From the NCBI RefSeq assembly GCF_032854445.1, contig NC_088302.1:56274237-56338236 (forward strand): a stretch of DNA of 64,000 bases, given 5' to 3'. The stretch is from Liolophura sinensis (lineage: Eukaryota; Mollusca; Polyplacophora; Chitonida; Chitonidae). The notes below the pieces were generated by a model. The model did no database searches and was not told the DNA's origin. It saw only the letters and a list, made by a program, of their open reading frames with translations. The translations under genes were made by a program, and so were the position numbers. Below, one piece after another: positions 22,001-34,000 of this stretch (its first letter is position 1; each line of letters starts with the position of its first letter).

Positions 22001-25000
22001 CAAAGAGCATCAATCTAGACTCGCTGAAACTCAAAATGTGTGCAATAAGACTGCTTTGAATTATCTCCCTTGATGTAAACTTGCTGTTACATAACAGCGA
22101 TCATGACGTAACACGAGATTAGTGTATGAGGTGTGAAACTGTGAGCAGTGGGACTTCGTCTGTTAAAACATGCAGTATGTAGGTTATGCCATGACAATGA
22201 GAAATACTTTCAGAACAACAGAATGTAAAGAAAACATTAGATCAGCCTTTAAGAATCGCAGAAATGTTAGGATATCTTAAATTAAGATAAATTAAGCTTA
22301 AAGTAATTGTTTTTCAGCTTAAGAGTTCGCCGATGCTGTTTATTGTAGTTAATTAGGGCCAGAATTTTAAAATCATCTAAAAGTGGATTAAAACAATGCA
22401 TAACATTTATCATAGGTTTTCTGGAAGTTAAAATCTGTCTTAACGCGAGGTTTTCGAAGATCTTATGCCACGTTAACTCCGAAACTTGTCATTAGCAATT
22501 CTCCGAGGTACACCTTACTCCACCTTACACCTTTTTAACGGGAGAGTGACGTTAAGGGTGGTAATTCAGTGCCGCCCTATTGTTGTTGACATCACTTTCA
22601 AGCTATATTTCAGTGATGAATCAAGATACAATGTTCATGTGCTCTCACTTTTCGTCAAAAATGAAAGTGAAGAAAAAGAAATATCTGAAATATTTTAATG
22701 ATTTGAAATCATTAAATACTTTACATGTAGACCAGATGAATGTTCTGGGCATTATGTAAATTCTCTTGATACACTATATGTTATCCTTACTTGTCAACTT
22801 CCAAAAATTGCCTTTTCTAATCAACGCAGCTGGTCATGGAGATTTCCATATAAGGGAGATAACTAATCGGTTGCTTCGCGAAACTTTGAAGATGTTCAGA
22901 AAGAATTTATGTAAAAATGTTGAATACTTCTTTTAAAATTAAGATAAGTTGAATAAATACAATCAGATATTGAGTTTTTTATTCAATAAATGGACTGAAT
23001 CCAGTCTCGTCCAGACGACTTCTGTAAACCCCTGTCAAACAATACTTTTATGCATGACCTTCACAAATGGTGGAACATTATTGATGGCAGAGATAGCGCT
23101 AGTACCACTATATATATGTATATGATGTAGTAATCATCTGAAAATATTACCAAACATGGTCCAGGTCTTCCAGCAACCTGCAGATGCTCCCACCATACTG
23201 CTGGCCGTCTTCGTATAAGTGAATTATTCATGAGTACAGCATAAAACACCAATCAAATAAATAAATAAATAAATGAATCAAACATGGTTTGTGACTTGTC
23301 AAACATAAATTAAGAGTACACTGACCATGCACATGGTAGATTCCTTAATGACCCAGGAGCTTCTCACCAATGCGGTTGTTGCGGTAAGTTAATGCCCATC
23401 TCATGCTGGCTTTCTCTTCAGCTGTGCATGGGCCAGTAATCTGCAGATGAGCATGGGGTTTCCCCCGGGCTGTGCCCAGTTTCCTCCAACCATAATGCTG
23501 GCCACTGCACTCTATGGCTGAACTGTGTGTTTATGTGTCATATATTTCAGACGTGTAGCGAGAGTGTGACATCAGTACAAGGGGGAGTGGTCTCTTCACC
23601 TGGCTATGATGAGATTGTCTGTGCTACCTATGCAGGTCAGGTTCTCACCTGTCTTACATTGCTTTCTACAAAGACATACATGGAGTCAGCATCCTAAGTA
23701 ACTGGTACATGTAGTGGATGTGTAGTTATGATAAAGATTCTATTTAGTACAGGTGCTTTCCTTTTAAAATTTGTTTTCAAAATCATTCTGTCCTGTTTTT
23801 GACTGATTTACAGTGAGAGGTTTTATTTTTGTATAATTGTTGTTTTTTTTAATAATGAAAAGAGGAGCATATTCCCCAGTTTAAGACCTCAGACAAAAAT
23901 ACAACAGTAACCAATTTCCCTGATATTGCTCGCCTGTGTTCCATTTCCTAAGTGAACAAACTGACAAATGTTTTCAGGGAGAGTTTTTATCTTGTCCTCA
24001 AACCCTAAGTACAAGAGTTCAGATGCTGTATCTTCAGAGGGGTGGGCCAGAATCGTGACACTGAGGTAACCTGCCTGACTGGGGTTGGAATGGGAGTGGG
24101 GCAGGTTTGTGGGGTGGGTGGTGTAGGTGCATCATACCAGGCATGGGGGATTGGAGAAAAGGGATGCATGTGTTAGTTAGCATGCTAACACTGATGTGGA
24201 CAGTCATATTACGTTTGAAAGTTATAATACATAACTACACCTGAACATAAGAGGATGTGGTTAGCAACTTTGGGGCAAGGGATATGGTGTAGGAGATGAG
24301 GCTGATAAACAGGTTGAGGTGACATGGCTCTCATCATTCAGCAATGTGCATCTTGCCAAAGCATGGTTGTAAGCGGTTAGTCCCAAGACAAGCTGTCCTT
24401 CTTTGTGGAGTGAACATGCATGGTTAGGGATGTTTGTGTGGTGCCAGTGTGTAGTGATGCTCTAACATGTAGTGTGTGTATCACATAGTGAATCAGTTGT
24501 GGATGCCGTGTATTTGTGAATACTCACTCAGTCTAAAAGCAACTAGTCCAATCTTTTTTTAGTTCAGATAAGTGATTAAGACATGGATTGTATTAATTGA
24601 GTTGAGATGAGAGTTGCATTTCTAAAGTTACATTACATTATGCTTCCATTATTATACTTCCATTCAGATAGGGATTGCATTACTTGAGTTCAGATAGGGA
24701 TTGCATTAAAGGAGTTCAGATAGGGATTGCATTAAAGGAGTTCAGATAGTTCAGATAGAAGTGTATTTCTTGAGTTTAAATGGGAAGTGTATTACTTGAG
24801 GTTAGACATTTTAAATAGGGATTGCATTTTTTGAGCTCAGAAAGCTTTGGCCTAGTGCACTACTTGAGTTCAGATAGGGATTGCACTTGAGTTCAATTAT
24901 TTATTTTAATTTATCAGATGTTTTACGAGGTACTCAAGAATGTTTGACTTACACGATGGTGGCCAGACGAGGTTGCTGGCAGACCTTCCCACGTGCTTGA

Positions 25001-28000
25001 GTTCAGATAGGGGTTGCATTACTAGAGATCAGGTTGGGATTGCATTACTAGAGATCAGGTTGGGATTGCATTACTAGAGATCAGGTTTGGATTGCATGAC
25101 TAGAGATTAGGTTGGGATTGCATTACAAGAGATCAGGTTTGGATTGCATGACTAGAGATCAGGTTGGGATTGCATGACTAGAAATCAGGTTATGATTGCA
25201 TTACTAGAGATCAGGTTTGGATTGCATGACTAGAAATCAGGTTATGATTGCATTACTAGAGATCAGGTTTGGATTGCATTACTAGACTTCAGTATTATTA
25301 GGATGAGGATGGTACAGAAGAGTGATTCATGTACTCTTTGATCTTTGGCAGTGACATTTTCACCTGTTAATTTGTTAATACATTACAATATGTGTATAAA
25401 ATAGATACATTATGTCTATATTAAAGGTGCAGGGACTATTGGTTAGGCTTTATATGAAGGTTTTCTCCCTTAAATAACCAGCTTTGTCTTCTCTCCATAC
25501 AATTGTGCATCCATGTGCCTCATGCACATCTTAATGGGGTTCTGGGATAAGCTGGTATTAACATAATGTGGTGATGGTGTTATTTGCATGTGACCTCCTG
25601 ACCTGTGACTGTGCATGATAGGCTGGGTGCTGGCTCTTACCACTGAACCCCAGGCTAAGACAGTCAGCTCTACAACCACCACCATAGACCCAACCACACA
25701 AGGCAAGATTGTTCACCTCAAGTGAGTACATGAATCACAGACCCAACCACACAGGGCAAAATTATTCACCTCAAGTGAGTACATGAACCACAGCCATAGA
25801 GCCAACCACACATGGCAAGATTATTCACCTCAAGTGAGTACATGAACCATAGCCATAGACCCAACCACACAGCACAAGATTATTCCCCACTAGTAAGTAC
25901 ATGAACCACAGCTATAGACCCAACTGCACAGGGCAAGATTATTCACCTCAAGTGAGTACATGAACCACAGACCCAACCACACAGGGCAAAATTATTCACC
26001 TCAAGTGAGTACATGAACCACAGCCATAGACCCAACTGCACAGGGCAAGATTATTCACCTCAAGTGAGTACATGAACCATAGCCATAGATCCAACCACAC
26101 AGGGCAAGATTATTCACCTCAAGTGAGTACATGAACCACAGCTATAGACCCAACCACACAGGGCAAGATTATTCCCCACTGGTGAGTACATGAACTACAG
26201 CCATAGACCCAACCACACAGGGCAAGATTATTCCCCACTAGTGAGCACATGAACCACAGCCATCGACCCAACCACACAGGGCAAGATTATTCCCCACTAG
26301 TGAGTACATGAACCACAAACCCAACCACACAGGGCAAGATTATTCCCCACTGGTGAGTACATGAACCACAGCCATAGACCCAACCACACAGGGCAAGATT
26401 ATTCACCTCAAGTGAGTACATGACCATCACAGACATGACCACACAGGGCAAGATTATTCACCTCAAGTGAGTACATGAACCACAGCCATAGACCCAACCA
26501 CACAGGGCAAGATTATTCCCCACTGGCGAGTACATGAACCACAGCCATAGACCCAACCACACAGGGCAAGATTATTCACCTCAAGTGAGTACATGAACCA
26601 CAGCCATAGACCCAACCACACAGGGCAAGATTATTCGCCTCAAGTGAGTACATGAACCATAGCCATAGATCCAACCACACAGGGCAAGATTATTAACCAC
26701 TAGTGAGTACATGAACCACAGCTATAGATCCAACCACACAGGGCAAGATTATTCCCCACTGGCGAGTACATGACCATCACAGACATGACCACACAGGGCA
26801 AGATTATTCACCTCTAGTGAGTACATGAACCACAGCCATAGACCCAACCACACATGGCAAGATTATTCCCCACTGGTGAGTACATGAACCACAGCCATAG
26901 ACCCAACCACACAGGGCAAGATTATTCACCTCAAGTGAGTACATGAACCATAGCCATAGACCCAACCACACAGGGCAAGATTATTCACCTCAAGTGAGTA
27001 CATGAACCACAGCCATAGACCCAACCACACATGGCAAGATTATTCCCCACTGGCGAGTACATGAACCACAGCCATAGACCCAACCACACAGGGCAAGATT
27101 ATTCACTACAAGTGAGTACATGAACCATAGCCATAGAGCCAACCACACAGGGCAAGATTATTCACCTCAAGTGAGTACATGAACCACAGCCATAGACCCA
27201 ACCACACAGGGCAAGATTATTCACCTCAAGTGAGTACATGAACCATAGCCATAGATCCAACCACACAGGGCAAGATTATTCCCCACTGGCGAGTACATGA
27301 CCATCACAGACATGACCACACAGGGCAAGATTATTCACCTCTAGTGAGTACATGAACCACAGCCATAGACCCAACCACACATGGCAAGATTATTCCCCAC
27401 TGGTGAGTACATGAACCACAGCCATAGACCCAACCACACAGGGCAAGATTATTCACCTCAAGTGAGTACATGAACCATAGCCATAGACCCATCCACACAG
27501 GGCAAGATTATTCACCTCAAGTGAGTACATGAACCACAGCCATAGACCCAACTGCACAGGGCAAGATTATTCACCTCAAGTGAGTACATGAACCATAGCC
27601 ATAGATCCAACCACACAGGGCAAGATTATTCACCTCAAGTGAGTACATGAACCATAGCCATAGATCCAACCACACAGGGCAAGATTATTCACCTCAAGTG
27701 AGTACATGAACCACAGCCATAGATCCAACCACACAGGGCAAGATTATTCCCCACTGGCGAGTACATGACCATCACAGACATGACCACACAGGGCAAGATT
27801 ATTCACCTCTAGTGAGTACATGAACCACAGCCATAGACCCAACCACACATGGCAAGATTATTCCCCACTGGTGAGTACATGAACCACAGCCATAGACCCA
27901 ACCACACAGGGCAAGATTATTCACCTCAAGTGAGTACATGAACCATAGCCATAGACCCAACCACACAGGGCAAGATTATTCACCTCAAGTGAGTACATGA

Positions 28001-31000
28001 ACCACAGCCATAGACCCAACTGCACAGGGCAAGATTATTCACCTCTAGTGAGTACATGAACCACAGCCATAGACCCAACCACACATGGCAAGATTATTCC
28101 CCACTGGTGAGTACATGAACCACAGCCATAGAGCCAACCACACAGGGCAAGATTATTCACCTCAAGTGAGTACATGAACCATAGCCATAGACCCAACCAC
28201 ACAGGGCAAGATTATTCACCTCAAGTGAGTACATGAACCACAGCCATAGACCCAACCACACAGGGCAAGATTATTCACCTCAAGTGAGTACATGAACCAT
28301 AGCCATAGACCCAACCACACAGGGCAAGATTATTCACCTCAAGTGAGTACATGAACCACATCCATAGACCCAACTGCACAGGGCAATATTATTCACCTCA
28401 AGTGAGTACATGAACCACAGCTATAGACCCAACCACACAGCACAAGATTATTCCCCACTGGTGAGTACATGAACCACAGCCATAGACCCAACCACACAGG
28501 GCAAGATTATTCCCCACTGGTGAGTACATGAACCACAAACCCAACCACACAGAGCAAGATTATTCCCCACGGGCGAGTACATGACCATCACAGACATGAC
28601 CACACAGGGCAAGATTATTCACCTCTAGTGAGTACATGAACCACAGCCATAGACCCAACCACACATGGCAAGATTATTCCCCACTGGCGAGTACATGAAC
28701 CACAGCCATAGACCCAACCACACAGGGCAAGATTATTCACCTCAAGTGAGTACATGAACCATAGCCATAGAGCCAACCACACAGGGCAAGATTATTCCCC
28801 ACTAGTGAGTACATGAACCACAGATATAGACCCAACTGCACAGGGCAAGATTATTCACCTCAAGTGAGTACATGAACCACAGCCATAGACCCAACCACAC
28901 AGGGCAAGATTATTCCCCACTAGTGAGTACATGAACCACAGATATAGACCCAACTGCACAGGGCAAGATTATTCCCCACTAGTGAGTACATGAACCACAA
29001 ACCCAACCACACAGGGCAAGATTATTCCCCACTGGCGAGTACATGACCATCACAGACATGACCACACAGGGCAAGATTATTCACCTCTAGTGAGTACATG
29101 AACCACAGCCATAGACCCAACCACACATGGCAAGATTATTCCCCACAGGCGAGTACATGAACCACAGCCATAGACCCAACCACACAGGGCAAGATTATTC
29201 ACCTCAAGTGAGTACATGAACCATAGCCATAGAGCCAACCACACAGGGCAAGATTATTCACTACAAGTGAGTACATGAACCATAGCCATAGACCCAACCA
29301 CACAGGGCAAGATTATTCCCCACTAGTGAGTGCATGACCATCACAGACATGACCACACAGGGCAAGATTATTCCCCACTAGTGAGTACATGAACCACAGC
29401 CATAGGCCCAACCACACAGGGCAAGATTATTCCCCACTAGTGAGTACATGACCATCACAGACATGACCACACAGGGCAAGATTATTCCCCACTGGTGAGT
29501 ACATAAGCATCACAGACATGACCACACAGGGCAAGATTATTCCCCACTAGTGAGTACATGACCATCACAGACATGACCACACAGGGCAAGATTATTCCCC
29601 ACTAGTGAGTACATGACCATCACAGACATGACCACACAGGGCAAGATTATTCCCCACTGGTGAGTACATAAGCATCACAGACATGACCACACAGGGCAAG
29701 ATTATTCCCCACTAGTGAGTACATGACCATCACAGACCCAACCACACAGGGCAAGAGTATTCCCCACTAGTGAGTACATGACCATCACAGACATGACCAC
29801 ACAGGGCAAGAGTATTCACCTCTAGTGAGTACATGTACATGATCATTGCAGACCCAACCACACAGGACAGCTTTTTATACCCTTACCCAGTTGTAGCTTA
29901 TGGGTGTATTATACCCTGGCATGGTGAGATTTGCTGTGATGTTTGTGTGTAGTTGTGGTTGTCACTAGCCTGAATGCCACATGTAGCATGAAAGAATAGC
30001 TGTAGACCTAGGGATACACATATGTGTATGGGTATAAAGAAAACATTTTTCGTCATAACTTTCATATTTTGCATCGTGTAATAAATATAAATTATGATGT
30101 TTACAGAGTTAAATGTACATGTAAGATCCAAAGAAAATGTATATATGTGTATTGTAAAAAAAAGATATGCATTTTCTTCAATATTAGCTTGTTACACATA
30201 AGCAAAGTATTTTGCCGATATCAGAATAATGAACATGTATTTTATTGCTGCCCTGGGTTTTTGAACAGGAATAAAGCATTTCCCTATTCTGTTATTACAA
30301 TATACACGTAGTCTGTAGTTAGGGGCATTCAGTGTTTACCGATGAGTGGTCTTGGGTATAGATGTGAAGTGTTGGTGAATGTTTTGCAGACATGAGTTAG
30401 AAGATTTACAACAAAAGGTGATGAGGGAAAGGGAAAAGTACCAGCACACTGCCCAGACCAAGGGGGCGTTGTCAGCACTTCCCGCGTTTGACATCAACAA
30501 CAAGTTTGTGTTGAATAGAGAGGACGCTAGCTACACGCTGAGTCTGGAGGTACAGATGGCCATAGATAACGTGCTACTACAGGTGAGCAGTGTTGACTGT
30601 GATCGTTTTGACATGTTTGATTCTCAAGAATATTTTTATGGTTGGACAATAACGAGGGTTGTTCGTAACTTGATAAGTCTCTGCTTGTGAGGCTCACACC
30701 ATACCACTGGGAGCTGATGTAACCCAGATACATGTAGTCAAGTGTTGATCATCTGTAGTTAGATCACGTCTTTTCAGATTGCTTTGTGATTTAAAATTGT
30801 ACTGATTACCTGGAGATCTACAGGTTAATGGTTATGGGAATGACAAGTACATGTATGTGAGGTGAGGAGTTTTACATGAAGCTGTTAGTCTACCAGTGTG
30901 GTGACAGATGTCTCAACTGTTTACAGTCAGTGAATTGTTTATGCACATGGTTTACAACTGTGTTCCAGAGTGATGTGCCTATAGACCTGTTGGATGTAGA

Positions 31001-34000
31001 GAAAAACTCTGCAGTGGTCAGCTACAGCGCCTGTAACCCTGAGGTAAGCTAATCATGCCCCTACACTGCCTGTAACCCTGAGGTAAGTTAATCATGCCCC
31101 TACAGCGCCTGTTACCCTAAGGTAAGCTAATCATGCCCCTACACCGTCTGTCACCCTGAGGTAAGCTAATCATGCCCCTACACCGTCTGTCACCCTGAGG
31201 TAAGCTAATCCTGCCCCTACACCGCCTCTAACCTTGAGGTAAGCTGATCCAGCCCCTACACCGCCTGTAACCCTGAGGTAAGCTAATCATGCCCCTACAC
31301 CGCCTGTCACCCTGAGGTAAGCTAATAATGCCCCTACACCACCTGTAACCCTGAGGTAAGCTAATCATGCCCCTACAATGCCTGTCACCCTGAGGTAAGC
31401 TAATCCTGCCCCTACACCGCCTGTCACCCTGAGGTAAGTTAATCCTGCCCCTACACCGCCTGTCACCCTGAGGTAAGCTAATGATGCCCCTACAACACCT
31501 GTAACCCTGAGGTAAGCTAATCATGCCCCTACACCACCTCTAACCCTGATGTAAGCTAATCATGCCCCTACACTGCCTCTAACCCTGAGGTAAGCTAATA
31601 ATGCCCCTACAACGCCTGTCACCCTGAGGTAATCTAATCCTGCGCCAACACCACCTCTAATCCTTAGGTAAGCTAATCCTGCCCCTACACCACCTCTAAC
31701 CCTGAGGTAAGCTAATCCTGCCCCTACACCGCCTGTCACCCGGAGGTAAGCTAATCATGCCCCTACATCACCTCTAACCCTGAGGTAAGCTAATCATGCC
31801 CCTACACCACCTCTAACCCTGAGGTAAGCTAATCATGCCTACACCACCTCTAACCCTAAGGTAAGCTAATCATGCCCCTACACCACCTCTAACCCTGAGG
31901 TAAGCTAATCATGCCCCTACACTGCCTGTCACCCTGAGGTAAGCTAATCCTGCCCCTACACCACCTCTAACCCTGAGGTAAGCTAATCATGCCCCTACAC
32001 CACCTCTAACCCTGAGGTAAGCTAATCATGCCCCTACACCACCTCTAACCCTGAGGTAAGCTAATCATGCCCCTACACCACCTCTAACCCTGAGGTAAGC
32101 TAATCATGCCCCTACACCACCTCTAACCCTGAGGTAAGCTAATCATGCCCCTACAACACCTGTCACCCTGAGGTAAGCTAATCATGCCCCTACACCACCT
32201 CTAACCCTGAGGTAAGCTAATCCTGCCCCTACAACGCCTGTCACCCTAAGGTAAGCTAACCATGCCCCTACACCACCTCTAACCCTGATGTAAGCTAATC
32301 ATGCCCCTACACCACCTCTAACCCTGAGGTAAGCTAATAATGCCCCTACAACGCCTGTCACCCTGAGGTAAGCTAATCATGCCCCTACACTGCCTCTAAC
32401 CCTGAGGTAAGCTAATATAGCCCCTACAACGCCGGTCACCCTAAGGTAAGCTAACCATGCCCCTACACCACCTCTAACCCTGAGGTAAGCTAATCATGCC
32501 CTTACACCACCTCTAACCCTGAGGTAAGCTAATCATGCCCCTACAACGCCTGTCACCCTGAGGTAAGCTAATCCTGCGCCTACACCGCCTGTCATGACAG
32601 ATTGATGGAGATCCCTCAGTTTTGTTGCTCTGCCTATATAAATATGACCCCATCTCAGCACATCAGAGTAAATCCTAACACTTCAGTGTGCTGCATTGCA
32701 GCTCTCATTTACTATCTTTTATGACAGTTAAGAGAAAATTCTAGTCCTCTGATTGGTCAGTAACATTTGAAGGTTTGTGTGGCGATACAAGTGTCAGTTC
32801 AGTAATGTAGTATAATGTTCCTTTCAGGAGGGTAATTTTTTGTTAGCCACCTACCGTTGTCAGGCGAACACCACACGGCTGGAGCTGAAGGTGCGGTCTA
32901 TAGAGGGCCAGTATGGGACACTTCAGGCGTACATCACCCCAAGGGTCCAACCAAAGACGTGCATAGTCAAACAGTACCTGGTTAAACCTCTGTCACTTCA
33001 TCAACGTACACACGTGTTTGATAACTCCAGGTATGCATGTATGCTACCACACAAAGCATGTCAAGGCTAGGCTGAATATAGAAGATCAAGGAAACATTGG
33101 CATATATGTCATAACTGACATATTTTATAGTTTCCCTTTTCTGTTAAAAGAGGCACATGTGAGTATTTTTATTTGGCTGTCAGTATTTTTCTTCACAGTT
33201 CTAATTCAAGAATGAGACTTCTTTTAGACATGTATGTATTGAGGACAACTAAAATGTTTTGCACAGATAAAACTGTGCTTTTGTCTGTGTTAATTTGGTT
33301 TTTTTCTTTATTTGTGTAGACCACTGAACACTCTGAAGTTGACTGGCCAGTTCAGTTTAGCTGAAGTCCACTCCTGGGTATCTTTTTGCCTGCCTGAATT
33401 ACCAGAGAGAGCTCCAGCAGGGGAGACAATCACATTTCATTTTCTGTCAACTTTCCTGGATACCCAGTTGGAATGCACTTACAGGTGAGAAATTGACATT
33501 TTTGGTCAAGAAGGGATGATGTGTGGATATTTGTAGATCCTACTAATACACTACTTAAATCTTAATTGTTGCATTTCTTAGAAAATGAGTAATAAATAAT
33601 TTCCAGTTTTTACGTACAGAATAAAGCCAAAAGCAGACATATGTAGATTATTAGAAAATTGATTTTGTCTATTCTCAAAACAAAAAAGATCAAGTTGTAC
33701 TTTGAGAGTGGCTTCACTTAGGTACAGATACATGTATATGATGTACCATTTGTGATACTCACAGGCTGTGTTATGCATGACTGAAGGTGGATTTTCCCTC
33801 TCTTCATCTTGTTAAACTCACACGTATGTTTACAGAAAAGGTGAGGCTGTTTTTAGATCTGACAACATTTCAACAATCTCTATACTCAAAGATGTACTGA
33901 CCAAGGAGGCCACCAAGAAGAAGATTCGCCTTGATATTACGTATGGTAAGTTTGTGAAGATTTTACATATTGACATTGGCATTATAATAATATCCTCGTT

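Noticed and set aside
25722-29855. CRISPR-like array
   Set aside because: Units are contiguous 53-59-bp repeats with no unique spacers, in an intron of a eukaryotic gene.
31228-31524. 98-codon reverse ORF ([11 protein letters not shown] repeats)
   Set aside because: Antisense reading of the 39-bp donor array in BBS7 intron 13.
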